Shown: piece after piece, positions 43,162-54,513 of the stretch | Position numbering within the stretch: the stretch's first letter is position 1 | Layout: every line of letters starts with the position of its first letter | NCBI RefSeq assembly: GCF_010500895.1 | Contig: NZ_JAAAWO010000014.1 | Location: 1 to 64,000, forward strand | Origin: Alteromonas genovensis | GTDB lineage: Bacteria; Pseudomonadota; Gammaproteobacteria; Enterobacterales; Alteromonadaceae | Length of the DNA stretch: 64,000 bases | Direction: 5' to 3' | Notes under the pieces: generated by a model | Told to the model about the DNA's origin: nothing | The model's database searches: none | What the model saw: the letters and a program-made list of their open reading frames with translations, nothing else | Made by a program: the position numbers and the translations under genes

Positions 43162-44457
43162 CTAATTAGCGTAAAGCGGGATACGCTTTATGCGCTGCTT
43201 TAGCCTTTCCACTTCACGTAAGTACGCGCCGCTGTCCACACGTCCATATTGCTCGGTAAAGGCTTGTTTACTGAGCCCCTCTGGCACATCGTCAATAGCA
43301 GGAATAATGTCACTTTCACTGCGAATACGGGCAAGGGCATTTTGAACCTTTTCAGCGTGCGCTGGCGATGCGGCGGTTTGGGCAAAGGCCGTGCCGGACA
43401 TATCGGCAACTAAATCAACAAAGCTGTATCCAGAACCACCAGCCCCGCGATCCATCAACTCTTTAAATTCCCCGATAGCAAAGGACATGCTTTGCTCTGA
43501 AAGCAGCTCTAATGCTGCAGAAATAATAAAGTGTCGCGCCAAATCATTGCGATTATGCAAAACTGCACCAGAACGAGGACGAAGGGCTTTGTCTTTATCC
43601 GGCTGAATGTCACCCACAAGATGCCCAACTCGGTGGTGCCCCACATAGGCGGCCAGTGCGAGTATCACCGCCTTATTGTGCAATACCGCTTGTGCTGCTG
43701 ATGTACTTTGCTCACGGGCTCTGGCCATGCCTTCACGCAAGTATTCAGTCAGAGATACCGGACTTGTAGATAAGGCGATTTCCCTACCCGAAATATACCT
43801 GAGGTAGTAGGCGGTAAGTGTTTGCAGCTCGGTTTCTTCGTCTACGGATAAGTTTGATGCTACTGTATTTAGCTCAACGAGCAGCGTGTCTAAACGCCCT
43901 ACCTCTAACGTGAGTTCACCCTGCTGCATAGATACTTTTTCTACGCGGCTAAGGGCTATAGAGGCAATTTCTGTATCGGTGTAGCTATTGACGGCATATT
44001 CAATCACGTCGAGTAAGAATCTTCCGGGAATACTCAAACTCCCCACTTGCACATTTTCTATGCGCAGGCTATCGCCGGGCAACACTAAAGCAGAGGCGTT
44101 GAAAAAGTAGCCAGTATCTTTTAGTGCGTAGGTAACGCTCACCGTTCCGCCCATTGAGGTAATATTAACTTGCCCTTTAAACTCTGGCAGCGCGCGCTGT
44201 AATACGCCTACCAGGCTCTCTACCTGTGTTTCGCTTAAGGTCAATTGATGGCCTTCTTCACGGCGGGAAAAAGCGCGTTGTAGCTGGCTGAGCAATGCAT
44301 TCACACTGTCCGCCCCATCTAGCTGGCTTGATGCACTACTTGAGACCAGCGGTGTAGTTTGAATGGCCATGACAGTGAGCGTTGTCGCGCCTACAAGCGC
44401 AAGAAAAACAACTATAGCTAAACCAATAAAAAACCATTTTAAAAATCGCAAGATCAT
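43162..44457 (-). CDS. Conserved hypothetical protein with an N-terminal membrane anchor
   Basis: A 431-residue protein anchored by one N-terminal helix (about residues 6-32). The exported part has two regions: about 60-210 is beta-rich (QVNITSMGGTVSVTYALKDTGYFF, SLRIENVQVGSLSIPG), resembling a membrane-protein assembly or scaffold domain. About 240-400 is alpha-helical, with YVGHHRVGHLVGDI, HNRNDLARHFIISAALELLS and GAGGSGYSFVDLVADMSGTAFAQ. The two His-rich patches and the glycine-rich motif could be catalytic, but I can name no family with confidence. Confidence 0.6.
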   Translation of the reverse strand: MILRFLKWFFIGLAIVVFLALVGATTLTVMAIQTTPLVSSSASSQLDGADSVNALLSQLQRAFSRREEGHQLTLSETQVESLVGVLQRALPEFKGQVNITSMGGTVSVTYALKDTGYFFNASALVLPGDSLRIENVQVGSLSIPGRFLLDVIEYAVNSYTDTEIASIALSRVEKVSMQQGELTLEVGRLDTLLVELNTVASNLSVDEETELQTLTAYYLRYISGREIALSTSPVSLTEYLREGMARAREQSTSAAQAVLHNKAVILALAAYVGHHRVGHLVGDIQPDKDKALRPRSGAVLHNRNDLARHFIISAALELLSEQSMSFAIGEFKELMDRGAGGSGYSFVDLVADMSGTAFAQTAASPAHAEKVQNALARIRSESDIIPAIDDVPEGLSKQAFTEQYGRVDSGAYLREVERLKQRIKRIPLYAN

Positions 44458-44778
44458 ATTCGTGGTAGTAAACCTTTACTAATCGTGACACGGGGAGCTG
44501 ACGTGTAATGCATCTGAATCAATGGAGTAGAGCTTGCTTCATTGCAGGCAGCAGTTGATTGCTATACGTTACCATACACGCGTTTTTTACACGCGATGAT
44601 AAATCCTTTTTTCTGATAATATCAAAAATTATCGCACCATTTTATTTGCGCGCCACTTTGTTCATTATTAAAACCTATTTTGAGCGCTGTGTATCAACAA
44701 ATAACGCGCTAATTCGTAACGCAATGTTACCAGTTTGCTGTAATAGTGGTATGGCTCCTGTTAATAAATCCTCTTTAA
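44458..44778. other. Gap without a recognisable gene
   Basis: About 320 AT-rich bases between the anchor-protein start and the next terminator. It must hold the promoter of the anchor protein. I see no credible ORF, repeat or RNA gene in it. Confidence 0.5.
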
Positions 44779-44815
44779 CAAAAAGGCCCGACGCGTTAGC
44801 GTCAGGCCTTTTACT
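44779..44815. terminator. Bidirectional terminator after the collagen-like lipoprotein gene
   Basis: AAAAGGCCCGACGC / GCGTCAGGCCTTTT with loop GTTA, A run on the left and T run on the right. On the minus strand it lies about 30 bases past the lipoprotein stop. Confidence 0.85.
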
Positions 44816-44840
44816 CAGTATATCTATGTGAGTTTCAGTC

Positions 44841-46907
44841 TTAGTAAATAGGCAGTACCGAAACCGATTCAGGTGCAGTGAAAGACGCACTGTAACTAGG
44901 CGCTATATCGCCTGAGTCTGCATTCAAGATATTATCGAATCGCAAGATAGCGCCGTTCGATTTTTCTGCCACATACACATGTCCGTTGCTTAGCATTAAA
45001 TCAACAGGGTTTCCAAGCATTGACGATGGGCCAGCGATGTTTACCGAAACGTCAGTAATGCCGTCTGCCGACTGCGCACCTGAAATAACATAAAGCTTGC
45101 CATCGGTAGCATCCGTCGCACTGCCTACATCGGAGATAACCAAGCTATCGCTTTGGCTATCGTAATCAATGCCGTGAATGTTAGTAGGCGCTGAAAACGC
45201 AGTACCACCACTTGCCGGTACAATGAGTCTGTCTTCTCCTGTGAGTACAGATTCACCACTATTCAAGCGTCGTACTACTTCTTCAAACACGGCAACCGTA
45301 CCGTTTGTTAGCGCTAGGTAAGCGCTGTCAGTTGCTGGGTCATAATCTACATCCCATGGGCGAGCGCCATTTGATGCTTCAAGGGTTAATAGTGGCGCTA
45401 CATCACCCGATGCGCAAGGTGAAAACACGCGTACAGCAGGTGTTGTCTCATTCACATCGGCAACAAAAACAAGGCCCTCTGTTGATGCAATATCAAGCCC
45501 TTTAGGGGCAATAAGCCCGGTATTCGCGCCCGCTATCATATGATCGTAGCTGTCGCTGTACATCATGCCATCACGACTTGAGGCGAGTCGATTTACCACT
45601 AACAGCCCGCCTGTTGATGTATCTGGGTTGTCGAAGGTAATAACGCCATCGCCTTGCGATGTATATGACGCACTTTCTATGCTCATGCCGCTATCAAAGC
45701 TGCGTAATTCGCTGCCTAAAAGCGCACTAAGTTGTGCAACCTGCCCAGTTGTATCGCCTTCTGCAGATGGATTACTCGATACAGAAAGCCCTGAGATTGG
45801 CATGGTGGTTATACCATCATCCGATGCATCCCACTTCACCATCGCGTCAGTAAACTCAACAAGAGACTCTGGCTTAACAGATGGTGTAGAAAGCGTTGGC
45901 GCAACATCGCCACTCGCACCGGTAAAAATATTTGAAAATACTAAAATTGCGTCATTTGATTTTTCGGCAACGCGAAGGTCAGAGCCCGATAAAATGATAT
46001 CAACAGGGTTACCTAATTGCGTACTAGCGCCGCCCACTACTCTTGTGGGTACTACCATGCCATCAGCCGATGCTGCATTTTCGATGACAAATAGCTGACC
46101 ATCGTCAGCCACACTTGCATCACCCACATCTGACACCACGAGTCGATTAGACATCGCCTCAAACACAATACCGTGAAGGTTGATTGAGATTTGGTTGCCG
46201 TCGGCGTCTGATGGAACAATCGTTCTGGTTACCGTTGGCGCAAAACCAGAAGAAGTAACATCGTCATACACGGCAACTGTGCCGTCGGTTAACGCCACAA
46301 ACAAGCGATCAGCGTCTTCGTCAAATGCTAGGTCCCAAGGTCGAGCAGAGGTCATAATTTCGGCAATAGGCTCTACGTTTCCTGCAGCTTGACCGCCGAA
46401 AACACTAATTCGTTGACCATTAAAGTCGGCAGCCATGACAAGACCGGCTTCTTCAGCAAATACAATACCTTTAGGGTTTACTAGGCCAGTTTCTGCCCCA
46501 GTGATGTCATGACCAAAGTTTGCATCAAAGTCGCTATTTCCTGTAAATGAACAGAATGAGCGAATAAGAGGAAGGTCGCTATCTCCTGCTTGGAATAGCG
46601 TATTGCTTTGGGATAACGCAACGCCTTCATTGGCGCCGGTTGATACTGTGTTAATAACACTGGCGTTTTGATCTACCGTCGATACGGTATTGCGATTGCT
46701 ATCGCCATTATTAGCCACTAAAAAAGTCGCAGCTGCAAAACCTGGGCTTCCGTCTTGTCCTGGCGCGCCGTCTTGACCATCGGCACCATTTACGCCGTCA
46801 ACGCCATCTGCACCATCATCGCCGTTACAGGCTGATAGAGAAAACACAACTGCCGCTGCAAGAAGTGAAAGTTTGATATTGCGCTGTGAAGTATTTGATA
46901 AATCCAT
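44841..46907 (-). CDS. Lipoprotein with collagen-like repeats and duplicated NHL-like propeller
   Basis: A 688-residue surface lipoprotein. The leader ends LSAC (lipobox, Cys about 27), followed by a collagen-type G-x-y stretch (about 29-57: GDDGADGVDGVNGADGQD..). Two homologous halves follow (about 110-350 and 455-685). Each has the series GLV/IPKG..ADFN, ARPWD, DGTVAVF/Y, NLHGI..VVSDVGDA, DGKLYVI, LGNPVDLMLS and VAEKSNGAIL, which suggests two beta-propellers of NHL type. Role unknown; binding or structural function is likely. The start has GGAGACGG upstream. The gene has its own terminators on both sides. Confidence 0.8.
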   Translation of the reverse strand: MDLSNTSQRNIKLSLLAAAVVFSLSACNGDDGADGVDGVNGADGQDGAPGQDGSPGFAAATFLVANNGDSNRNTVSTVDQNASVINTVSTGANEGVALSQSNTLFQAGDSDLPLIRSFCSFTGNSDFDANFGHDITGAETGLVNPKGIVFAEEAGLVMAADFNGQRISVFGGQAAGNVEPIAEIMTSARPWDLAFDEDADRLFVALTDGTVAVYDDVTSSGFAPTVTRTIVPSDADGNQISINLHGIVFEAMSNRLVVSDVGDASVADDGQLFVIENAASADGMVVPTRVVGGASTQLGNPVDIILSGSDLRVAEKSNDAILVFSNIFTGASGDVAPTLSTPSVKPESLVEFTDAMVKWDASDDGITTMPISGLSVSSNPSAEGDTTGQVAQLSALLGSELRSFDSGMSIESASYTSQGDGVITFDNPDTSTGGLLVVNRLASSRDGMMYSDSYDHMIAGANTGLIAPKGLDIASTEGLVFVADVNETTPAVRVFSPCASGDVAPLLTLEASNGARPWDVDYDPATDSAYLALTNGTVAVFEEVVRRLNSGESVLTGEDRLIVPASGGTAFSAPTNIHGIDYDSQSDSLVISDVGSATDATDGKLYVISGAQSADGITDVSVNIAGPSSMLGNPVDLMLSNGHVYVAEKSNGAILRFDNILNADSGDIAPSYSASFTAPESVSVLPIY

Positions 46908-47022
46908 AACCGTCTCCGTTGTCTTTTTGATGTAGTGACGTTGTACTACTCACGTCCTGTTCAAAAAGCCAAACGACCGAAGATAACGATTGGATGCAAA
47001 GAATATTAAAAAAAAAGATAAA

Positions 47023-47054
47023 AAAAGAAAGCACATCGCTGTGCTTCCTTTTTT
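47023..47054 (-). terminator. Terminator after parE
   Basis: AAGCACA / TGTGCTT stem with a 4-base loop. Read on the minus strand it ends in seven T residues, about 20 bases past the parE stop. Confidence 0.8.
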
Positions 47055-47067
47055 TAAGGCTCCAGGG

Positions 47068-48978
<1,911 letters not shown>

Positions 48979-49107
48979 TTAAGCCAGAAATATGAGTAAA
49001 CGTACGCAGAGTTCATCTGCAACGCAAGGTAAAAAGATGGTAGCAGGGCGATTTAATCCTGGCAACGACGTTGACCTGTTGCCGCCCCTACTCTCTATTT
49101 ATATATC

Positions 49108-49689
49108 TTAATCGAGAAGAAAATCTGCAATGCTAGGTAAATGATTTTCATAACCCACAAAGCTGTGATCGCCCCCTTCCTCTATGACTAATTCGCTTAG
49201 CGCGTACTTTGCGGCGGCCAATCGATAGTCGAGGGTTTCATCATTGGTTTGCAGCAACACCTTATACGCTTTTTGCTCGCTCAGTGTGTTGGCATCCAGC
49301 GCTCTAATCACATCAATATCGGATGCTTCAATAGTAAACTTTTCACCGCTGTAAGGATTAACATGAGGGCCGATAAACTGCTGAAGCAGTTCGTAAGGTC
49401 GCACTGCTGGGTTAATCAACACAGCTCTCCCCGCATACTTTTCAATTAAAAACGTGGACAAATAGCCGCCCATTGAACTACCAATAACTTTAAGGCCGTT
49501 GGTTAAAAGCGCTGGCGTTTGCTCAATTAACGCGGTGAGCTGCGCCTCTACCTTACTCGGAAAATTAGACAGAGCAGGAATATGAACCTGAACGTCTGGA
49601 TGATGGACTGCAAAATAGTCTTTGGTTGCCTGCGCCTTAACCGATAATGGAGAACTTAGAAATCCATGAAGATACAAAATGTGCTGCAT
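49108..49689 (-). CDS. yqiA: Esterase YqiA
   Basis: A 193-residue alpha/beta-hydrolase of the YqiA family, an esterase of unknown physiological substrate. The catalytic nucleophile is in GSSMGGY (G-x-S-x-G) and the histidine in GGDHSF; YLHGFLSSP is the N-terminal oxyanion region. I start it at 49689, preceded by AGGGACGC, seven codons inside the longest frame. It sits between cpdA and parE in the conserved order. Confidence 0.92.
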   Translation of the reverse strand: MQHILYLHGFLSSPLSVKAQATKDYFAVHHPDVQVHIPALSNFPSKVEAQLTALIEQTPALLTNGLKVIGSSMGGYLSTFLIEKYAGRAVLINPAVRPYELLQQFIGPHVNPYSGEKFTIEASDIDVIRALDANTLSEQKAYKVLLQTNDETLDYRLAAAKYALSELVIEEGGDHSFVGYENHLPSIADFLLD

Positions 49690-49795
49690 GTTGCGTCCCT
49701 GTTTGTACAATAAATTTTTATTTTTGAATGTTATTTTTAAAATATGCTCTGGTAAAAAGCCGTCTTATGTAAAAGACATACTCTTTATTGTTCTA

Positions 49796-50578
49796 TTAAC
49801 TCAGTCTTTTAATGCTCACCGAGGCGTCGCCATCGTCATAAAGACAGATGTGATGATACCCTGGCTGTTCGTTACTCACACCGAAATCAGCTTGCATTTC
49901 CCATTGCCAGCAGCTTGAGGGGCACCCGAAACTATTAATGTTGTCTCTGCCTACTTGCTGCCTAAGTGGAGAGTGCACGTGCCCGTGAATAATATGGTTT
50001 ATCACCTTCACACTATCTAGCCACTCAATTAAACGTTCTGCATTCACTAAGTTATGCTTATCCATCCAGCTATTTGACGGCAAAATATGATGATGAAGGG
50101 CAAGCAAATGATGTTGATGCGTGTGAGCGCTAAGCGCGCGCTCAATACATGTGAGCTCAAGAGTGTCTATTTCTCCCTGCGCTCCTCTGGCCATGTGCTT
50201 TGGCCGAGTATCTAGGCCGTGAATACACCAGTTTCCAATGTGAAGTGGTGATTTAGATGACAGCGTGTGTGGGACTAAATATTCGTCATAATGGGGGTTT
50301 GCGTCGTGATTACCCGCAATGACATACCAAGGTACATCCACAAAGCGCTCCATTAAATTAAGAAAATGGGTATAGCTTGCAGGGGAGTCATCGCCACTGA
50401 TATCACCGGTAATTAACACCACATCAGCCACCTCTGTTGACACTTTTTCCGTATTGCCGCTTTGGGCTAACTGCGTAAGAAGGCATTCTAACGAATGATA
50501 GGGGGAAATACCGCCATAACCCTTTCTTGAGGTGTCATGCAATAAATGGCAGTCGCTAAACTGTATTACTGTTTTCAC
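49796..50578 (-). CDS. cpdA: 3',5'-cyclic AMP phosphodiesterase CpdA
   Basis: A 260-residue metallophosphoesterase that hydrolyses cAMP. All five metal motifs are visible: SDCHL (D-x-H), GDISGDD, AGNHDAN (GNHD), LHHHILPS and HGHVHSP. It overlaps the yqiB stop by four bases (ATGA), so translation is coupled. In E. coli the gene lies in the same cluster and lowers cAMP-CRP signalling. Confidence 0.94.
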   Translation of the reverse strand: MKTVIQFSDCHLLHDTSRKGYGGISPYHSLECLLTQLAQSGNTEKVSTEVADVVLITGDISGDDSPASYTHFLNLMERFVDVPWYVIAGNHDANPHYDEYLVPHTLSSKSPLHIGNWCIHGLDTRPKHMARGAQGEIDTLELTCIERALSAHTHQHHLLALHHHILPSNSWMDKHNLVNAERLIEWLDSVKVINHIIHGHVHSPLRQQVGRDNINSFGCPSSCWQWEMQADFGVSNEQPGYHHICLYDDGDASVSIKRLS

Positions 50579-51027
50579 GCTTCAGAGGTTACCTTTGGAG
50601 TGTGTTTTAAACAGAAATCTAACCACTCAGCCAGAAAGATGTTCACCATCTGCTTCTCATTTCGCTGGCGCATCTTTAAATTAGGATACTCATAAGAAGG
50701 CTCTAGCGCGCCCGTATTTTGGCTATTGATCACTTCAGCCAGTCTGGCGTCATGGTACAAGCGCACTGTCATCGACGGGGTTAAATAATCCGGCATGTCT
50801 TTAGTGGTTTGCTTAATACTTAACGAGCTGGTGTAGCGAGAAGACTCAACTATTTTAATTTCGTACGCCAAATGCTTACCAATCGAGAAACGATAGCTCA
50901 AATCTTCCGTGTCGCAATCGGGCAAAATACGCAGAATGTGCGCATAGTTCACCTCGCATACTGCCTGCATGGTAGGAAGATGAGGAACGTATTTTCGTTG
51001 TGTACGATATGTCACGGTGTTTTCCAC
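50575..51027 (-). CDS. yqiB: DUF1249 protein YqiB
   Basis: A 150-residue DUF1249 family protein of unknown function. Characteristic segments are YVPHLPTMQAVCEVNYAHI, SRYTSSLSIKQ, TVRLYHDARLAEVI and KMRQRNEKQMVNIFLAEWLDFCL. It overlaps nudF by 16 bases and cpdA by four, so it is part of a tight operon. Position and length match the E. coli gene. Confidence 0.9.
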   Translation of the reverse strand: MENTVTYRTQRKYVPHLPTMQAVCEVNYAHILRILPDCDTEDLSYRFSIGKHLAYEIKIVESSRYTSSLSIKQTTKDMPDYLTPSMTVRLYHDARLAEVINSQNTGALEPSYEYPNLKMRQRNEKQMVNIFLAEWLDFCLKHTPKVTSEA

Positions 51028-51659
51028 TGCTCTAGAAGTTGAGTTTTATGCATGAAGAACCATTGTAGCGCAATTAACGCCGCAGCGTTGTCTATGCGAC
51101 CAGTTTCCAGCCATTCAAGTGCGGTATTTTCTTTGACTCGATGCACCTTGATATCTTCAGACTCAGTCTCTAAGCCGTGTATACCCTGTGCCTTAGTGGC
51201 ATCGGTCTTCGCTATAAAAATATGTAACCTTTCTGTTGTGCCGCCCGGGCTCGATAAATAACTTAATGCTTTGGTAAGGTTATCGAGCTCTATTCCCGCT
51301 TCTTCCATCGATTCTCGATGGCAAACATTTTCTTCAGTTTCACCTTCGTCGATCATGCCGGCAATAATTTCTATTAACCAAGGGCTTGAAGACGTTGGCA
51401 ATGCCCCAATCCTCACTTGTTCAATAAGTACAAACTCTTGGGTTATTGGATCATAAGGCAATACACCCACGGCATGACCACGCTCAAAAATTTCGCGGCT
51501 GACCAAATCGCTCCATTCGCCGTTGAAGCATTTGTGCCTAAAAATGTATCGATTCATGGTGAAAAAACCGCGGTAAACAGGGCTAACTTCGGTAATTTCA
51601 ACGTCATTTGAGGTAAACGAAAGGATTTCCTTGCTCATTTGCTGACACTTATGGTTCAA
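51012..51659 (-). CDS. nudF: ADP-ribose pyrophosphatase NudF
   Basis: A 215-residue Nudix enzyme that hydrolyses ADP-ribose and related nucleotide sugars. The Nudix box is exact (GMIDEGETEENVCHRESMEEA, G-x5-E-x7-RE-x2-EE, about residues 102-122). RGFFTMNRYIFRHKCFNGEW at the front is the typical NudF start. It heads the nudF-yqiB-cpdA-yqiA-parE operon, divergent from tolC. The start may be 51659 or the methionine at 51638; neither has a strong ribosome site. Confidence 0.93.
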   Translation of the reverse strand: MNHKCQQMSKEILSFTSNDVEITEVSPVYRGFFTMNRYIFRHKCFNGEWSDLVSREIFERGHAVGVLPYDPITQEFVLIEQVRIGALPTSSSPWLIEIIAGMIDEGETEENVCHRESMEEAGIELDNLTKALSYLSSPGGTTERLHIFIAKTDATKAQGIHGLETESEDIKVHRVKENTALEWLETGRIDNAAALIALQWFFMHKTQLLEQWKTP

Positions 51660-51947
51660 ATAGATTTATCATGTAGTCTACATTTGCACACCACACATGT
51701 ATACGCGTGATAAATGCCGTATTTTAGATGTACAAATAACAGAAAACTCAAGTTACAAGTCGTTTATATAAAAATAATGAGCGTGGGTAGATCACATATT
51801 CTGTTACAGTTAAATGAACACTGTTACGAGTTTGGACTTTCGGTTTGTGGTTGATTTTTCATACACTTGGTTTTAACAGGTCGGTGCGATACTTTACAGT
51901 GAACACAGTCAGCCGACACAACTCGAACACTACAGGAAGACGTAAGC
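51660..51947. promoter_or_regulatory. Divergent promoter region nudF / tolC
   Basis: 288 bases of non-coding DNA. A direct repeat CTGTTAC occurs twice, 20 bases apart (51801-51807 and 51821-51827), as could suit a regulator binding one face of the helix. No tolC-type MarA/Rob box was recognised. Confidence 0.45.
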
Positions 51948-53321
51948 ATGAAACGAACACTTCTATCGCTGGTAATCGGCATGTCGATAACCACGGGCGC
52001 GATCGCTGATGACCTAATGCAGGTTTATCAACAAGCACTCGCCAACGACCCGCTGGTAAACCAAGCGAAAGCGCAACGCAATGCAGCGTTCGAAGGGATA
52101 AGCATTAGCAGAGCTAATCTTCTTCCTCAAATTTCAGGCTCGGTAGCCTACAACACCTCAACCTCTGAGCGTGCGCAAACCTTAGGTTCGAACGCCGAAG
52201 ATTTACAAATTGTTGTGTTTGAAACCGACGTAGATAGCTACAGCTATGGACTACAAATGTCGATGTCCCTTTATGACCATGCTAACTGGCTTGGTTTAAA
52301 CCGCGCAGAGAAGGTTGCGGAACAAAGCGATGCACAGCTTGCCTCTAGCATTCAAGACGTTATCGTTCGTACTGTTACCTCTTATTTTAATGTGCTGCGC
52401 GCAAGAGACAACGTTGAATTTGTTGGTGCAGAAAAGCGCGCTATTGAGCGCCAGTTAGAGCAAACTCGCCAGCGCTTTGAAGTTGGACTAACGGCAATTA
52501 CCGATGTGCACGAAGCACAGGCAAACTACGACCGCACAGTAGCGCAGGAAATTCAGGCTAAAAACGAACTTGAATTTGCACTAGAAGCTCTTCGCGTCAT
52601 CACCGGTAAATACCACGATAAGCTGTTTGGCCTAAATACAGAGAATTTCTCTGCAACTATGCCAACGCCAGCTAACGTGACGAACTGGCTAGAAACTGCT
52701 GAAGAGAAAAACCTTGCGTTGCTTGTAAATCGCTTCGCAATGGATATCGCAAAAGAAGATATTTCTATTGCTCGCTCAGGGCACCTTCCAACGCTTTCGT
52801 TATCTGCGAATGCCACAAGAAGCAAAGATGAGATTGAAAACCCGGTCTTGCAGTTTGAAACGCCATACCTAGACAGCCAGTCAATCAATGTGTCGCTTAA
52901 CGTACCTATTTACCAGGGCTCACGAGTCACCTCTCAGACAGACCAGGCTAAATTTAACTACGTTGCAGCTAGTCAGGCAACAGAGCAAACGTATCGTCAA
53001 ACCGTACAATCAGTGCGTAGCTCGTTTAACAACGTAAAGGCGTCTATTTCGACCATACGTGCGTTAGAGCAATCTGTTGTGTCTGCAGACAGTGCATTGA
53101 AAGCTACCGAAGCCGGATTCGATGTAGGTACACGTACGGTTGTTGATGTACTAGACAGTACTCGTAATTTGTTCGATGCACAGCGTAACTTGGCTGGTGC
53201 CCGCTACGACTTTGTACAGTCAGTGATTACACTTAAGCAAGCAGCTGGAACCCTAACAGCAGAAGACGTTGAAATGATTAATCGCGGCCTAAAGCCGGTG
53301 GATATGTCATCAGATAGCTAA
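51948..53321 (+). CDS. tolC: Outer-membrane channel TolC
   Basis: A 457-residue TolC-family channel for RND pumps and type I secretion. It has a signal peptide ending GAIAD, then two internally repeated TolC halves (LMQVYQQALANDPLVNQAKAQRNAA and later LALLVNRFAMDIAKEDISIARSGHLPTLSL), long coiled-coil helices and VGTRTVVDVLDSTRNLFDAQRNLAGARYDF. The strong ribosome site AGGAAGACG precedes it. It is the most likely exit duct for the RND pump encoded at 4-8 kb. The divergent nudF gene matches the E. coli arrangement. Confidence 0.96.
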   Translation: MKRTLLSLVIGMSITTGAIADDLMQVYQQALANDPLVNQAKAQRNAAFEGISISRANLLPQISGSVAYNTSTSERAQTLGSNAEDLQIVVFETDVDSYSYGLQMSMSLYDHANWLGLNRAEKVAEQSDAQLASSIQDVIVRTVTSYFNVLRARDNVEFVGAEKRAIERQLEQTRQRFEVGLTAITDVHEAQANYDRTVAQEIQAKNELEFALEALRVITGKYHDKLFGLNTENFSATMPTPANVTNWLETAEEKNLALLVNRFAMDIAKEDISIARSGHLPTLSLSANATRSKDEIENPVLQFETPYLDSQSINVSLNVPIYQGSRVTSQTDQAKFNYVAASQATEQTYRQTVQSVRSSFNNVKASISTIRALEQSVVSADSALKATEAGFDVGTRTVVDVLDSTRNLFDAQRNLAGARYDFVQSVITLKQAAGTLTAEDVEMINRGLKPVDMSSDS

Positions 53322-53368
53322 TATAGCTATGCCTATAGATTTATCAAGATTGGTTTAGCAAGAAAAAC

Positions 53369-53395
53369 AAGGGTAGCGACATGCTACCCTTTTTT
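53369..53395 (+). terminator. Terminator after tolC
   Basis: GGGTAGC / GCTACCC with loop GACAT, directly followed by TTTTTT. Confidence 0.9.
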
Positions 53396-53612
53396 AATGT
53401 CTAAAATAGCTGTGCGTCATTTCAAACCTATTCTCAGCGCTATTAAGACGCGCTAACAATGTTAAGACGTTCTAGCAATTTTTCTTGCAACACAGGTCTC
53501 ACATCATCCATGATACTGCCCGCCTTATTTTGATTAGATAGATAAAGCGGCGAACATAAGTACTAAAACTAGCCACTAATTAACTTTGTTTTATATCGAG
53601 TGATTTTAAACG

Positions 53613-54446
53613 ATGCAAGCCTCTGCACTACAGAATAAATTTGAACGCATAAGAGCCAATAAGTGGTTCGAAATATTTGTTGTTAGCGTTATTGTGGTTT
53701 CAGCCCTTTTGGTAGGCGCTAAAACCTATGAACTGCCCAACGGCATGGCCTCAGTCACGGTTTTTCTCGACTGGTTTATTAGTGCGTTTTTTCTTACTGA
53801 AATTACCATTCGCTTTCTTGCAGAAAAGCGAAAAATGCAGTTTTTCAAAAGCTTTTGGAATTGGTTCGATACGCTAATTGTTATCATAAGCTTAATACCT
53901 GCCGATGACGCAGAGCTTGCCCTTATTGCACGTTTAGTCAGAGTATTTAGGGTGCTTAGGATGATTTCTATCATTCCAGAGCTGCGTATCCTCCTTGTGT
54001 CGTTAGTAAAAGCCCTGCCCCAGCTTGGTTACGTTATGCTGCTGATGTTTATTATCTTTTATATCTATGCAGCCATCGGCAGTACCTTATTCGAAAACAT
54101 TAACCCCGTATTGTGGGGTGATATCACTATCTCCATGCTTACCTTGTTTAGGGTAATGACCTTTGAGGACTGGACCGATGTGATGTACGAAACCCAAGAA
54201 GTGTATCCACTAAGCTGGATTTTTTACCTCACATTTATCTTTTTCACGGCCTTCGCGTTTCTCAACATGGTCATTGGTATTGTGGTGAACGTCATGGAGC
54301 GAGAAAACGAAAAGGCGCGAGCAGAGAAACAAGCCGAGCTACTCGCCGAGCTAGAAGCACAAGGTAATGTTGAGCCAACCCTAAAAGACGTCATGGCCGA
54401 GCTTAACGAGATCAAGGCACAGCTCAAACACAGAGAAAAGCCATAA
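53613..54446 (+). CDS. Voltage-gated cation channel subunit, BacNav-like
   Basis: A 277-residue single-domain six-segment channel that should work as a homotetramer. The S4 sensor is ARLVRVFRVLRMI (R107, R110, R113, R116). The pore helix and filter are MTFEDWTD (T183-D189), and S6 is FFTAFAFLNMVIGIVVNVMERE. The C-terminus is a predicted coiled coil (about 232-272), as in BacNav channels. Sodium channels of this family have TLESW; the extra Asp at filter positions 4 and 7 (EDWTD) recalls calcium-selective mutants and natural CavMr-type filters. Ion choice is therefore uncertain. The channel's neighbours give no hint. Confidence 0.88.
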   Translation: MQASALQNKFERIRANKWFEIFVVSVIVVSALLVGAKTYELPNGMASVTVFLDWFISAFFLTEITIRFLAEKRKMQFFKSFWNWFDTLIVIISLIPADDAELALIARLVRVFRVLRMISIIPELRILLVSLVKALPQLGYVMLLMFIIFYIYAAIGSTLFENINPVLWGDITISMLTLFRVMTFEDWTDVMYETQEVYPLSWIFYLTFIFFTAFAFLNMVIGIVVNVMERENEKARAEKQAELLAELEAQGNVEPTLKDVMAELNEIKAQLKHREKP

Positions 54447-54450
54447 ACGA

Positions 54451-54479
54451 CAAAGCCACGTTAATTACGTGGCTTTGTT
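54451..54479. terminator. Shared terminator between the channel and the TPR gene
   Basis: A 12-bp perfect stem (ACAAAGCCACGT / ACGTGGCTTTGT) with a five-base loop between two convergent genes. T tracts are short in both directions. Confidence 0.75.
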
Positions 54480-54513
54480 AACTAGCGCGTTAAATTATCA
54501 CTGATTTATTTCA

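Noticed and set aside
44559-44831. 90-codon plus-strand ORF before the collagen-like lipoprotein
   Set aside because: It runs through a terminator and has no ribosome site or recognisable sequence.
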